DNA of 64,000 nucleotides from JACCTU01 sp963700495 (GCA_963700495.1 CAVOXT010000003.1:434001-498000), one strand, 5' to 3'; counted from the stretch's first letter, positions 18,779-28,086 are shown. Translations and numbers: made by a program. The notes: generated from the sequence alone by a model not told the origin.

Positions 18779-19560
18779 TCCGCCGGCGGCTCGTACCGGA
18801 CTGCCTCCTCCGCGCCCGCGGCTATCAGGAAGCCGAGCGGCTGCTGCTGCTCCTCGGCCAGGTGCGCGAGCAGGCCGGCGGTACGCGCGAGGATCGGAAC
18901 GCTCTTCACCGCTGCGGACGGGAAGCCCAGATCGAGGAGCACCGCAGCGATCGGCATGGCGACGTTCATCGTCAGCGGGTTGCCCCACGCCTCGGCGACG
19001 GCGTCTCGGAAGCTCCGCGCGAGCAGAACGTGCGGGCCGCTTACCCCGCGCTCGTCCGCGAGCTCGAGGATCCGTTCGGCGCGCGGGTCGAGCGGCTTGT
19101 GCACCGGATGGCCGAACCCAGGGACCTTGTCGCCGGACGCGCGGATCGCACCGGCCAGCTCGAGCGCGACCGCCGCGGGCTCACCGCCGGACGCGACCTG
19201 TTCCTGCGCCTCTTCGAGCAGGCGGGCGCAGGACTCGGACGTGCCCAGCACGACCGGGCCTGCGCCGAGGATCCCGGCCGCCACGGCTCCTTGCAGCGAG
19301 CCGGGGTCGGCGGCGAGCGTCATCCTCGCGGCGACGTTCGTCGGCATCATCCCGTGCTCGGCGATCGCGACGAGCAAGAGGTCGAGGAAGAAGCGCTGAT
19401 CCTCGTTCGGATCGCGTCCGGTGAGCAGGAGATGGAAGTATTCGGTGAACGTCAGCCTGCCCATCAGGTCGCCGCAGAGATCGCGTCCCCGCACCTCGAC
19501 ACGGTCCGGGTACGCCTGGCTGATGTGACTGACCGGGCTCTCGGGCTTACCGATCTGCAC
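18775..19560 (-). CDS. Citrate synthase-family protein, citryl-CoA lyase-like
   Basis: The protein has 261 residues; the GTG follows GAGGAAGCAC and overlaps the end of the upstream gene by 14 bases. It aligns to the small-domain end of citrate synthases: RMTLAADPGSLQGAVAAGIL, then VPGFGHPVHKPLDPRAERIL, which keeps the second catalytic histidine and the DPR motif. The first catalytic-His element LHGGA of true citrate synthases is replaced by LGAGP. It is about 175 residues shorter than the gltA product in this window. It is therefore probably a lyase or CoA-transferring variant. A sister to PaaK-like ligases, it may cleave or form a branched acyl-CoA. Confidence 0.75.
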
Positions 19561-20572
19561 GTGCTTCCTCTTCGACGAGGCGCGCACCGGCGACCATCGA
19601 CTCGAGCTTCCTGAACGCCAGCTCGCGCGGGAGGTACTTCATCCCGCAGTCGGGAGCGACGACGAGCCGCTCCGGCCCGACCACCGCCAGCGCTCTCCGG
19701 ATTCTGTCGGCCACGAGCTCGGGCGTTTCCACCTCGGTCGAGCCGAGGTCGAGCACGCCGAGGACGATCGTCTTGTCCCGCACGTCGCGCAGCACATCCG
19801 GGTCGAGGTCGGGCTGCGCCGCCTCGAGCGAGACGTGCGTCGCGTGGCACCCGCTTAGCTCGGCGAGAAACGGATAGCCGGTGAGCCGCTGGTGGACGAT
19901 CGCCGCGTAGCCGAAGCACGTGTGCAGGACCTTGTCGCCGTCGATCCCGTCCAGCGCGAGGTTGATCGCCTCGATCGCGTACTCCCGCGCCGCCTCGGGT
20001 CGAGCCTGGAGATACGGCTCGTCGATCTGGACGACGTCGGCTCCGGCGGCCTTCAGGTCGCGCAGCTCCTCGTTGACGGCTCCCGCGTACGCAAGCGCCA
20101 GGCTGCGCCCGTCGGGGTAGTAGTCGTTCTGGGCCTGCTGCGTCATCGTGAACGGGCCCGGGACGGTGATCTTGATCCGGCGGTCGGTGACCGAGCGGAG
20201 AAACTCGACGTCGCGGACCTCGACCGGTCGGGTGCGACGGATCGGCCCGACCACTCTCGGAACGGGGTTCGGGTGGCCCGTGCGATCGAGCGCGACGCCG
20301 GGCTTGTCCAGGTCGACGCCGTCGAGCGCGGTCGCGAAGCGGTTCGAGTAGCTCTCGCGCCGCATCTCGCCGTCGGTGATCACGTCGACGCCGGCCCGCT
20401 CCATGTCGTGGACCGCGAGCCGTGTCGCATCGTCCTGCGCCTGCTCGAGCAGCGGCTCCGGGATCCGCCAGAGCTCGCGCGCCCGCACCCGCGGCGGCAA
20501 CCGCTCGCCTAGCCGCTGCCGGTCGATCAGCCAGTCCGGTTGCGGATAGCTCCCGACGACGGTCGTGACCAT
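19547..20572 (-). CDS. Cobalamin-independent methionine synthase-like protein (MetE C-terminal domain only)
   Basis: The protein has 341 residues, about half the length of full MetE. The opening TTVVGSYPQPDWL, DVITDGEMRRESY, ITVPGPFTMTQQAQNDYYPD, VVQIDEPYLQARPE, VLHTCFGY and VVAPDCGMKYLPRELA keep the (beta/alpha)8 barrel. They also keep the zinc-ligand His-x-Cys/Cys pattern of the catalytic domain. Stand-alone versions are used as methyl- or alkyl-transferases with substrates other than methyltetrahydrofolate. It is the first gene of a three-gene operon with the two acyl-CoA genes. Its partner substrate is unknown. Confidence 0.8.
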   Translation of the reverse strand: MVTTVVGSYPQPDWLIDRQRLGERLPPRVRARELWRIPEPLLEQAQDDATRLAVHDMERAGVDVITDGEMRRESYSNRFATALDGVDLDKPGVALDRTGHPNPVPRVVGPIRRTRPVEVRDVEFLRSVTDRRIKITVPGPFTMTQQAQNDYYPDGRSLALAYAGAVNEELRDLKAAGADVVQIDEPYLQARPEAAREYAIEAINLALDGIDGDKVLHTCFGYAAIVHQRLTGYPFLAELSGCHATHVSLEAAQPDLDPDVLRDVRDKTIVLGVLDLGSTEVETPELVADRIRRALAVVGPERLVVAPDCGMKYLPRELAFRKLESMVAGARLVEEEARADR

Positions 20573-20625
20573 CGCGGGCCAGCATAGACGGCGTTATCCT
20601 CGACATCGACACGAGGAGGAGGCAC

Positions 20626-21642
20626 ATGCTCACGTTCGGCGTCACCGTCCTGCCCGACCCGCCGTACACGCGACTGATCGAGCTGACGCAGCTGGCGGAG
20701 CGGCACGGGTTCGAGTACGGCTGGACCTACGACTCGCACATCCTCTGGCAGGAGTCGTACGCGACGCTTCCGCTCGTCGCGGACAAGACCGACCGGATCA
20801 AGCTCGGGCACTTCGTGACGAACCCCGGGATCCGCGACCCGACGATCACGGCGAGCTGGTACGCGACGATGCACGACATCTCGAACGGCCGCATGGTGAT
20901 GGGGATCGGCCGCGGCGACTCGTCGCGCCGAGTCGTCGGGCTGAAGCCGGTCCTGGTGGCGGAGTTCGAAGCCCGCCTCGCGATGATCAAGGACCTGATG
21001 AACGGCCGCCCAGTCACGTGGAACGAGAAGGAGCTGAAGCTCGAGTGGGTGCGCACCGAGCTCCCCGACATCGAGCTCTTGGTCGCGGGCTACGGCCCGA
21101 AGGCGCTTGCGGTCGCCGGCCGCGTCGGAGACGGCGTGATCATCCAGCTCGCCGACCCGCAGATCATCCAGTGGATCATGGACACCGCCCGCGCGTCAGC
21201 CGAGGAGGCAGGCCGCGACCCGGCTGCGCTCAAATGCGTCGTCGGCGCGCCGAGCATGATCACCGACGACATCGCGGACGCCCGCGAGCAGACGCGCTGG
21301 TTCCCGGCCATGGTCTCGAACCACGTCATGGACCTGATCGAACGCTACGGCTGGGACTCGGAGATCCCGGCCGCGCTGACCGACTTCGTCAAGGCGCGGA
21401 AGTTCTACGACTACAAGGACCACAGCCGCGTCGGCGCCGCGCACGGCGAATTCGTCACCGACGAGATCTGTGACCGCTTCAGCGTGCTCGGCACCGTCGA
21501 GCAGGCGACGGAGAAGCTGCGCGAGCTCGAGTCGATCGGCGTCGACCAGTTCAACATCTACCTGATGACCGGGCAGCAGGAGCAGACGCTCGAGATCTAC
21601 GGGGACGAGATCATCCCGAAGTTCGCGAGCGTCGCGGCCTGA
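20626..21642 (+). CDS. LLM-class (luciferase-like) F420/flavin-dependent oxidoreductase
   Basis: The protein has 338 residues; ATG 20626 follows GAGGAGGAGGCAC. The TIM-barrel luciferase-like fold is shown by RIKLGHFVTNPGIRDPTITA, ISNGRMVMGIGRGDSSRRV, LLVAGYGPKALAVAGRVGDG and a C-terminal VLGTVEQATEKLRELESIGV. It resembles the TIGR03842 subfamily often labelled F420-dependent; FMN cannot be excluded from sequence. It is divergent from the MetE-like/lyase/ligase operon with a 53-base shared promoter region, so it probably serves the same pathway. Confidence 0.85.
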   Translation: MLTFGVTVLPDPPYTRLIELTQLAERHGFEYGWTYDSHILWQESYATLPLVADKTDRIKLGHFVTNPGIRDPTITASWYATMHDISNGRMVMGIGRGDSSRRVVGLKPVLVAEFEARLAMIKDLMNGRPVTWNEKELKLEWVRTELPDIELLVAGYGPKALAVAGRVGDGVIIQLADPQIIQWIMDTARASAEEAGRDPAALKCVVGAPSMITDDIADAREQTRWFPAMVSNHVMDLIERYGWDSEIPAALTDFVKARKFYDYKDHSRVGAAHGEFVTDEICDRFSVLGTVEQATEKLRELESIGVDQFNIYLMTGQQEQTLEIYGDEIIPKFASVAA

Positions 21643-21657
21643 CGGTCTAGCTCGCGC

Positions 21658-22146
21658 TCACGCCTTGCTGAGCGCGGGCGTGCAGCTCGAGCGGCCCTGC
21701 TTCTCGAGGTAGCGCTGGTGGTACTCCTCCGCGCGGTAGAACGTCTGCGCCGGCTCGATCAGCGTCACGATCGGGCTGCGGTAGCGGCCCGAGGCGTCGC
21801 GCTCGGCCTTTGACCGTTCGGCGGTGGCTCGCTGCTCCTCGTCGTGGAAGAAGATCACCGAGCGGTACTGGTCGCCGACGTCCCACCCTTGCCGGTTCAG
21901 CTGCGTCGGGTCGTGCTTGCCCCAGAAGACGTCGAGCAGCTCCTCGTACGAGACGCGTTCGGGGTCGTACGACACCTCGACGACCTCGGCGTGACCCGTT
22001 TTGTGCGAGCAGACGTCCTCGTACGTCGGATTCTCGAGTTGGCCGCCCGCGTAGCCCACTGCGGTGGCCGTCACGCCCTCGATCTGCCGGAACGCTGCCT
22101 CGACGCCCCAGAAGCAGCCGGCGCCGAACGTCGCGCGATCTGTCAC
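21658..22146 (-). CDS. msrA: Peptide-methionine (S)-S-oxide reductase
   Basis: The protein has 162 residues. The GTG at 22146 overlaps the msrB stop (GTGA). The catalytic motif GAGCFWGVEAAFRQIEGV contains the nucleophilic Cys; GYAGGQLENPTYEDVCSHKT and DPTQLNRQGWDVGDQYRSVI are family signatures. The C-terminal SCTPALSKA carries a possible resolving cysteine. It reduces methionine-S-sulfoxide in oxidised proteins and works with MsrB, which handles the R epimer. Confidence 0.94.
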   Translation of the reverse strand: MTDRATFGAGCFWGVEAAFRQIEGVTATAVGYAGGQLENPTYEDVCSHKTGHAEVVEVSYDPERVSYEELLDVFWGKHDPTQLNRQGWDVGDQYRSVIFFHDEEQRATAERSKAERDASGRYRSPIVTLIEPAQTFYRAEEYHQRYLEKQGRSSCTPALSKA

Positions 22147-22535
22147 TTCTCCTCCAGTTTGAGTGCTGCCGAGTTGATGCAGTAGCGCAGCCCGGTGGGA
22201 TCCGGCCCGTCTGGGAATACGTGGCCGAGGTGCCCGCCGCAGCTCGCGCACAGCACCTCGGTGCGGACCATCCCGAAGCCGGCGTCGGTCTCCTCCTCGA
22301 CCGCGTCTGCGTCAGCGGGTGCGTAGAACGCCGGCCAGCCGCAGCCTGAGTCGTACTTGGCGTCGGACTCGAAGAGCTGGGCCCCGCAGCCGGCGCAGTG
22401 GTACGTGCCAGGGTCGAAGACGTGGTCGTACTCCCCCGAGAAAGCGCGTTCGGTGCCCTTCTCCCGAAGGACCCGGTACTGCTCGGGCGTCAGCTCCGCC
22501 CGCCACTCCTGATCGGTCTTCCTTACCTGTGTCAT
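22143..22535 (-). CDS. msrB: Peptide-methionine (R)-S-oxide reductase
   Basis: The protein has 130 residues. Two CxxC zinc pairs (YHCAGCG and VLCASCGGHLGHVF), the central DSGCGWPAFYAPA and the catalytic cysteine in LRYCINSAALKL define MsrB. It is upstream of and translationally coupled to msrA. The start lies 50 bases from a divergent ABC exporter operon. Confidence 0.95.
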   Translation of the reverse strand: MTQVRKTDQEWRAELTPEQYRVLREKGTERAFSGEYDHVFDPGTYHCAGCGAQLFESDAKYDSGCGWPAFYAPADADAVEEETDAGFGMVRTEVLCASCGGHLGHVFPDGPDPTGLRYCINSAALKLEEK

Positions 22536-22584
22536 CAGGACTCAGTGTGCCTAAAGGGGGACGTCGTACGGGTAGCGTGCTGGC

Positions 22585-23511
22585 GTGAGCGACGGCGACC
22601 ACCTGATCGAAGCGCGGGGCCTGACGAAGCGCTTCGGGGACTTCACGGCGGTCGACGCGATCGACTTCACCGTCGAGCGCGGCGAGACGTTCGGCTTCCT
22701 CGGGCCGAACGGCGCGGGCAAGACCTCGACGATGCGGATGATCGGCGCCGTCTCGCCCGTGACCGCGGGGACGCTGCGGGTGCTCGGTCGCGACCCGGCG
22801 GTCAACGGCGCCGAGATCAAGGAGCGGATGGGCGTCGTCCCGCAGCAGGACACGCTCGACTTCGAGCTGACCGTCTACGAGAACATCCTCGTGTACGGCC
22901 GCTACTTCGGGATCCCGAAGGACGTGATCAAGGCGCGCGCCGAGGAGCTGCTCGAGTTCGTGCAGCTGAACGAGCGCCGCGACTCGAAGGTCGAGCCGCT
23001 TTCCGGCGGGATGAAGCGGCGGCTGACCATCGCGAGGGCGCTCGTCAACGAGCCCGAGCTCCTCCTGCTCGACGAGCCGACGACCGGGCTCGACCCGCAG
23101 GCCCGGCACGTGCTCTGGGACCGGCTCTACCGGCTCAAGCAGCAGGGCGTGACCCAGGTGCTGACGACGCACTACATGGACGAGGCCGAGCAGCTCTGCG
23201 ACCGGCTCGTCGTGATGGACCAGGCGAAGATCGTCGCCGAGGGCTCCCCGCGCGAGCTGATCGCACAGTACGTTCAGCGGGAAGTGGTCGAGCTCCGGTT
23301 CCCCGACGGCGTGCCCGCGAACGGCCAGCTCCAGAACCTCGGCGAGCGAACCGAGGTGCTCGCGGACCGGGTGCTGATCGGCACCGACGACGGCGACGGG
23401 CTTGCACACACCGTGCACGAGCTCGGCATCCCGATCGAGAGCGTGCTCGTCCGGCGGAGCACGCTCGAGGACGTCTTCCTCACGTTGACCGGGCGGACGC
23501 TCGTCGACTGA
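22585..23511 (+). CDS. ABC-2 type exporter ATP-binding protein (DrrA/NodI-like)
   Basis: The protein has 308 residues, GTG start. Walker A GPNGAGKTSTMRMIGAV, signature LSGGMKRRLTIARAL, Walker B LLLLDEPTTGLDPQARH and the H-loop LTTHYMDEAEQLCDR are all intact. The C-terminal extension (ERTEVLADRVLIGTDDGDG ... VRRSTLEDVFLTLTG) is typical of DrrA-type exporters for drugs, lipids or polysaccharides. It overlaps the first permease by one base, and the four genes to 26907 are joined by overlaps. Confidence 0.92.
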   Translation: MSDGDHLIEARGLTKRFGDFTAVDAIDFTVERGETFGFLGPNGAGKTSTMRMIGAVSPVTAGTLRVLGRDPAVNGAEIKERMGVVPQQDTLDFELTVYENILVYGRYFGIPKDVIKARAEELLEFVQLNERRDSKVEPLSGGMKRRLTIARALVNEPELLLLDEPTTGLDPQARHVLWDRLYRLKQQGVTQVLTTHYMDEAEQLCDRLVVMDQAKIVAEGSPRELIAQYVQREVVELRFPDGVPANGQLQNLGERTEVLADRVLIGTDDGDGLAHTVHELGIPIESVLVRRSTLEDVFLTLTGRTLVD

Positions 23512-24314
23512 TGGCGACCGTCGCGGCCACGACGACGACGTTCAACCGCACCACGGCGGTGACCGCGTGGCAGGCCCGGAGCTACCGCCGGACTTGGCGC
23601 GCGACGATCACGACGTCGTTCCTCAACCCGGTCTTCTTCCTGCTCTCGGTCGGCGTCCTCCTCGGACAGCTGGTCGACGACAACCAGGCGCAGCTGGGCG
23701 GGCTGTCGTACGTCGAGTTCGTCGCGCCCGGCCTGCTCGCGGCGACCGCGATGCAGATGGGCGCGAACGACGCGATGTGGCCGGTGATGGCGGGGATCAG
23801 GTGGCTCCGCACCTACCATGCCGTGCTCGCGACCCCGGTGCGCGTCGGCGAGCTCGTGATCGGGACGATCGGCTGGTCGGCGATCCGCGTCCTCTCGTCG
23901 GCAGTGATCTTCACGGCCGTCGCGGCGATCGGCGGCGCGATTCTGTCTCCGCTTGCCGTGCTCGCGCCGCTCGCCGCGCTGCTCACGGGCCTCGCGTTCA
24001 ACGCGCCGATCACGGCGTTCTCCGCGAGCCTCGAGGGAGGAGACGACGGCTGGTTCCCCGCGCTCAACCGCTTCGTCCTGATCCCGATGTTCCTCTTCGC
24101 GGGCACGTTCTTCCCGGTCTCGCAGCTGCCCGACTGGCTCGAGCCCGTCGCCTGGGTCACGCCGCTCTGGAACGGCGTCGAGCTCTGCCGCATGCTCACG
24201 ACGGGCGACGTGGACGTCCTGCTCGCGGTCGTGCACGTCGTCTACCTGTCCGCGTTCGTCGTGGTCGGGACGATCGTCGCGATCCGAATCCACAAGAGGG
24301 CGCTGCTCAAGTGA
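23511..24314 (+). CDS. ABC-2 type exporter permease 1
   Basis: The protein has 267 residues with six predicted membrane helices: FFLLSVGVLLGQL, FVAPGLLAATAM, VIFTAVAAIGGAIL, VLAPLAALLTGLAF, LIPMFLFAGTFFPVSQLP and AVVHVVYLSAFVVVGTIVAI. The ABC-2 signature (F-L-F-x-G-T-F-F-P ... P-D-W-L-x-P-V-A-W-V-T-P-L) is clear. It pairs with the second permease and the preceding ATPase to form an exporter. Confidence 0.9.
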   Translation: MATVAATTTTFNRTTAVTAWQARSYRRTWRATITTSFLNPVFFLLSVGVLLGQLVDDNQAQLGGLSYVEFVAPGLLAATAMQMGANDAMWPVMAGIRWLRTYHAVLATPVRVGELVIGTIGWSAIRVLSSAVIFTAVAAIGGAILSPLAVLAPLAALLTGLAFNAPITAFSASLEGGDDGWFPALNRFVLIPMFLFAGTFFPVSQLPDWLEPVAWVTPLWNGVELCRMLTTGDVDVLLAVVHVVYLSAFVVVGTIVAIRIHKRALLK

Positions 24315-25120
24315 CCGACTACTCGATCCCGACCCGGATCACGCCGTGGTTCACGTTCGGCGCCGACCGCTCGCTCCGGCTCGTGTACCGGAACCTCCGC
24401 GCGGCGCGGCGCTACTGGCTCGTGATGGTCTCGGGCTTCTTCGAGCCGCTCTTCTACCTCGTCGGGCTCGGTGTCGGCGTCGGAACGCTCGTCGGGGACA
24501 TCAGCTACAACGGCGAGACGATCTCGTACCAGGAGTTCGTCGCGCCCGCGCTGCTCGCGGCGTCTGCGATGAACGGCGCGATCTACGAGACGACCGGCAA
24601 CGTCTTCTTCAAGCTCAACTACGCGAAGACGTACGACGGCGTGCTCGCGACGCCGCTCGGCGTCCGCGACATCGCGGTCGGCGAGACGATCTTCGCGCTC
24701 ATGCGCGGCTCGGTCTACGCGTTCGCGTTCGTCGTGATCATGCTGGCGCTCGGGCTGCTCGAGTCGGCCTGGGCGGTCCTCGCGATACCGGCGGCGCTGC
24801 TGATCGGTGCGTCGTTCGCGGCGCTCGGGCTCTCGGCCGTGACGATGATGCGGTCGTGGGCGGACTTCGCCTTCGTCGAGTTGTTGACGCTTCCGATGTT
24901 CCTCTTCTCCGCGACGTTCGTGCCGCTCGACGACTACCCGGAGGCGCTGCAGTGGGTCTTGCCGCTGACGCCGCTCTACCACGGGGTCGATCTGATGCGC
25001 GACCTGACGCTCGGGCAAGTTGGCTGGGACGATCTGATCCACGTCGCGTATCTGCTCGGCGTCATGTCGCTCGGCGTGTGGTTCACGGCGAGGCGGCTCG
25101 AACGAAAGCTGCTGAAGTGA
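24311..25120 (+). CDS. ABC-2 type exporter permease 2
   Basis: The protein has 269 residues; the GTG overlaps the previous stop (GTGA). Membrane segments include WLVMVSGFFEPLFYLVGLGV, FVAPALLAASAM, AFAFVVIMLALGLLES, VLAIPAALLIGASFAALGLS and LLTLPMFLFSATFVPLDDYP. The ABC-2 loop LQWVLPLTPLYHGVDLMRDL is present. It is a paralogue of the preceding permease, so the exporter is probably a heterodimer of these two with two copies of the ATPase. Confidence 0.9.
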   Translation: MTDYSIPTRITPWFTFGADRSLRLVYRNLRAARRYWLVMVSGFFEPLFYLVGLGVGVGTLVGDISYNGETISYQEFVAPALLAASAMNGAIYETTGNVFFKLNYAKTYDGVLATPLGVRDIAVGETIFALMRGSVYAFAFVVIMLALGLLESAWAVLAIPAALLIGASFAALGLSAVTMMRSWADFAFVELLTLPMFLFSATFVPLDDYPEALQWVLPLTPLYHGVDLMRDLTLGQVGWDDLIHVAYLLGVMSLGVWFTARRLERKLLK

Positions 25121-26907
25121 CCGACGTCGCGTGGGATCTGTCCGCGCTCTACGGCGACGCCGACGACCCGAGGCTGGAGGACGACGTCGCTGCGGTGCTC
25201 GAGGACGGGCGGGCGTTTCGTGAGCGCTACGCCGGGCGTGTTGGAGAGCTGGATCCGAGTGAGCTGGCGGAGGCAACCGTCGAGCTCGAACGAATCAAGG
25301 GCGCGATCGGGCGCGTGCGCCTCTACGCGGAGCTCGGATTCGACGCGAACACGAGCGACGAGCGCTTCACGAGGCGGTTCGGCTGGGCCCGCGAGCGCGA
25401 GACGGCGCTCGAGAACGAGCTTCGCTTCTTCGAGCTCGAGTGGGCCGCCGCCCCCGACGAACACGCCGATCGCGTGCTCTCGTCACCTGAGCTCGAGCGG
25501 CACCGTCACTACCTCGAGTCGATCCGCCGCTTTCGCCCGTACCTGCTCTCCGAACCGGAGGAGCGAATCGTCGCGGAGAAGTCGCTGTCGGGTGCCCGCG
25601 CGTGGGAGCGGCTCTTCTCGGAGCTCCTCTCGCAGATCCGCGTTCGGTCGGGCGACGAGGAGCTCTCGCTCGACGAGTCGCGCGAGCGACTGCGCAGTCT
25701 GACGAACCGCGACGAGCGTCGGGCGATGTCGGAGGCGATCGGGGCGGCGCTCGAGCCGAACATCCGCCTGCGCGCGATCGTCCTGAACACGATCGCAAGC
25801 GACTGTTCCATCGAGGACGGTCTGCGCGGGTTCCCGACGTGGATCTCGGCGCGCAACCTGCAGAACGAGATCTCGGACTCGGCCGCGCAGGCGCTGATCG
25901 ACGCCGTCGTCTCGCGCTACGACATCGTGCACCGCCACTTCCGGCTGCGCGCGAAGCTCCTCGGCCTACCCAAGCTCGCCGACTACGACCGGTTCGCCCC
26001 GGTCGGCGAGACGGTGGCGACCGTCACCTGGGAGGACGCCCGCGAGCTTTCGATCGACTCGTTCGCGTCGTTCTCGCCCGTCGCCGGCGAGATCGTGACC
26101 CGGTTCTTCGACGAGAACTGGATCGACGCCGCGCCGCGTGTGGGGAAGGTTCCGGGAGCGTACTGCGCGATGCAGGTCGCCGATGCCCACCCGTTCATCC
26201 TGATGAACTTCAGCGGCACCCGGGACAGCGCGCTGACACTCGCCCACGAGCTCGGGCACGGACTGCACGCCGTGCTCGCGGCCGACCGCGGTTACCTCAA
26301 TCTCGACTTCCCTTTGACGTTCGTCGAAGCGGCGTCGGTCTTCGGCGAGACACTCGCGTTCGAGTCGCTGATCGCGCGCGCAAACTCGGATCGCGAGCGG
26401 CTCGAGCTGCTCGTCTCGCGGATCGACAACGCGATCGGGACGGTCTTCGGCACGGTGGCGTGGAATCGCTTCGAGGACGCGGTCCACGTCGCGCGGCGAG
26501 CCCAGGGCGAGCTCTCCGTCGAGCAGCTGAACGAGCTGTGGGCGGAGGCGGCGAGCGGCCTGCACGGCGACGCGGTGGAGGCCTCGCAGGGCTTCCACAC
26601 GTTCTGGAGCTACGTCCCGCACTTCATCGCGGTGCCCGGCTACATGTACGCGTACGCGTTCGGCTCCCTGCTCTCGCTCTCGATCTACCAGCGCTACAAG
26701 GAACAGGGCGAGGAGCTGGCCGAGCCGCTGCTCGACGTGCTCCGAATGGGGTCATCGGACTCGCCCGAAAGGCTTGCGGCTCTTCTCGGGCTCGACCTCG
26801 CCGACCCCGGCTTCTGGCATCGCGGCCTGGACGCAATCGAGGCCGAGGTCGCCGAAGCGGAAGCGCTCGCCGGCTCGCTTGAGCCGACGAGCGCCCGCAA
26901 CGCTTAG
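25117..26907 (+). CDS. pepF: Oligoendopeptidase F, M3 family metallopeptidase
   Basis: The protein has 596 residues; the GTG overlaps the permease stop (GTGA). The zinc site HELGH lies at about residues 377-381 (SALTLAHELGHGLHAVL), followed by the third ligand region FVEAASVFGETLAFESL. The upstream FPTWISARNLQNEIS and downstream VPGYMYAYAFGSLLSLSIYQ are typical of PepF. It cleaves oligopeptides in the cytosol. Its coupling to an ABC-2 exporter could mean it processes or clears exported peptides, but this is inference. Confidence 0.92.
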   Translation: MTDVAWDLSALYGDADDPRLEDDVAAVLEDGRAFRERYAGRVGELDPSELAEATVELERIKGAIGRVRLYAELGFDANTSDERFTRRFGWARERETALENELRFFELEWAAAPDEHADRVLSSPELERHRHYLESIRRFRPYLLSEPEERIVAEKSLSGARAWERLFSELLSQIRVRSGDEELSLDESRERLRSLTNRDERRAMSEAIGAALEPNIRLRAIVLNTIASDCSIEDGLRGFPTWISARNLQNEISDSAAQALIDAVVSRYDIVHRHFRLRAKLLGLPKLADYDRFAPVGETVATVTWEDARELSIDSFASFSPVAGEIVTRFFDENWIDAAPRVGKVPGAYCAMQVADAHPFILMNFSGTRDSALTLAHELGHGLHAVLAADRGYLNLDFPLTFVEAASVFGETLAFESLIARANSDRERLELLVSRIDNAIGTVFGTVAWNRFEDAVHVARRAQGELSVEQLNELWAEAASGLHGDAVEASQGFHTFWSYVPHFIAVPGYMYAYAFGSLLSLSIYQRYKEQGEELAEPLLDVLRMGSSDSPERLAALLGLDLADPGFWHRGLDAIEAEVAEAEALAGSLEPTSARNA

Positions 26908-26911
26908 TGCG

Positions 26912-27103
26912 CTACCAGGTCCAGTTCGCGAGCCAGGTGAACACCGGCGCGAGACTGCTCTCCGCCGAGCCCCCCCACGAGCCTGCGAGCGCGTTCGCCG
27001 GGAGTGCCAGCGCGATCACCGTGACCGCAGCGGTATAGCGGCGGAGCTTGGCGGCTCCGCTCTTGCCCCAGAGGGCGCTCGCCTTCGAATCGTCGTGCCG
27101 CAT
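26912..27103 (-). CDS. Small exported protein (63 aa)
   Basis: The ATG at 27103 follows GGGGAAGGACTAC; an ATG at 27118 would add five residues. The product opens MRHDDSKASALWGKSGAAKL, then a basic-hydrophobic signal-like stretch (RRYTAAVTVIALALPANALA) with a plausible AxA cleavage site. It ends in a short Trp-rich tail (FTWLANWTW). No family is recognised with confidence. The signal sequence and good ribosome-binding site support a real gene. Confidence 0.5.
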   Translation of the reverse strand: MRHDDSKASALWGKSGAAKLRRYTAAVTVIALALPANALAGSWGGSAESSLAPVFTWLANWTW

Positions 27104-27211
27104 GTAGTCCTTCCCCATTCTCCCGCGCGAGGGCGGGATTCACTTCCCTGTGCTCACCCTATGAAGCCTCGTACGACCGACATCCCCCAAGCGAGGGAGT
27201 CTCGCGTGGCC

Positions 27212-27970
27212 TCAGCCCGTCCGGCGCAGCTGCATCGCCTGGAGGTACGCCTGGAAGCCCGAGGACGCGCCGTTTTGCGACGAGACCGTCATCGTCAGCG
27301 TCTTCGTGCCGGCGACTCCGACCGTGATGTTCGGCACCGATCCCTGGACGTTCAACTGCCCTCCGGCTGAGTACGCGTCGATCGTGCCGATCGTCTGCCC
27401 GTCGAGCGTCCACGTCATCACTCCCGCGTCGGGCCACTGGACGTAGATGAGATCGAGCGAGTAGGTGCCGGCAGACAGCGCGACCGACCAGGAGGCAGTC
27501 TGGCCCTGGACACCGCTACCCGGGCCGGATCGGTAGCCGCCGTGGAGGGCGGCGCTGTTGATGAAGATGTTGTCGAAGTTGCTCTGGGACGTCGGCGGCA
27601 GGAGCGGATCGATCACGACAGTGGGCTGGGGCGGACCTGCGGGACCCTGGGCCCCTGCGGGACCCTGTGAACCGGCCGGACCCTGCGGGCCTTGTGCGCC
27701 GGCGGCGCCGCTCTCGCCCTGCGGGCCGGCAGGCCCTGCGGCTCCCTGCGGTCCTTCGGGACCGGGGAGTGCAGCCTGTGCCTGCTGCTTTCGAAGCGCG
27801 GAGCTGAGATCGCGCGCCTGGATCGTGTTGTCCGCGATGTCCGCGGAGGCCACCGAGCCGTTCTTGATCTGCGCGCCCGTGATCAGGCCGCGCACGGTGC
27901 CGCTCGATGCGGCACCGACGACCATGAGCGACGCCACCACGGCGACCGCGAGAATGAATTTCCTAGACAT
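27212..27970 (-). CDS. Exported collagen-like (Gly-X-Y) repeat protein
   Basis: The protein has 252 residues; ATG 27970 follows TGGAGGCTCAT. A signal peptide (MSRKFILAVAVVASLMVVGA) is followed by a short helical stretch (GAQIKNGSVASADIADNTIQ). About 15 Gly-X-Y triplets rich in GPQ, GPA and GAQ come next, and then a ~115-residue beta domain. The GLITGAQIKNGSVASADIAD preface often precedes collagen-like repeats in actinobacterial surface proteins and may drive trimerisation. The Pro content suggests a stable triple helix. It probably acts at the cell surface. It is divergent from glpK. Confidence 0.8.
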   Translation of the reverse strand: MSRKFILAVAVVASLMVVGAASSGTVRGLITGAQIKNGSVASADIADNTIQARDLSSALRKQQAQAALPGPEGPQGAAGPAGPQGESGAAGAQGPQGPAGSQGPAGAQGPAGPPQPTVVIDPLLPPTSQSNFDNIFINSAALHGGYRSGPGSGVQGQTASWSVALSAGTYSLDLIYVQWPDAGVMTWTLDGQTIGTIDAYSAGGQLNVQGSVPNITVGVAGTKTLTMTVSSQNGASSGFQAYLQAMQLRRTG

Positions 27971-28053
27971 ATGAGCCTCCACCACCCTCTAACCCCACGG
28001 ACTAACGAGCGAACGAAAAGTAGGTTCGGCCCCGGGGGGCCTGCCATACCCGA

Positions 28054-28075
28054 TTGGCTAGGCCAACTGGCTAGG
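28054..28075 (+). promoter_or_regulatory. Short direct repeat upstream of glpK
   Basis: TTGGCTAGG (28054-28062) and CTGGCTAGG (28067-28075) lie 13 bases apart, ending 11 bases before the GTG of glpK in the spacer shared with the collagen-like gene. It could be an operator half-site pair; no regulator can be named. Confidence 0.25.
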
Positions 28076-28086
28076 GTCGAGCCCTC

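Noticed and set aside
27590..27770. Repeat array such as CRISPR
   Set aside because: The repetition is the Gly-X-Y codon pattern of the collagen-like gene; there are no spaced identical repeats.
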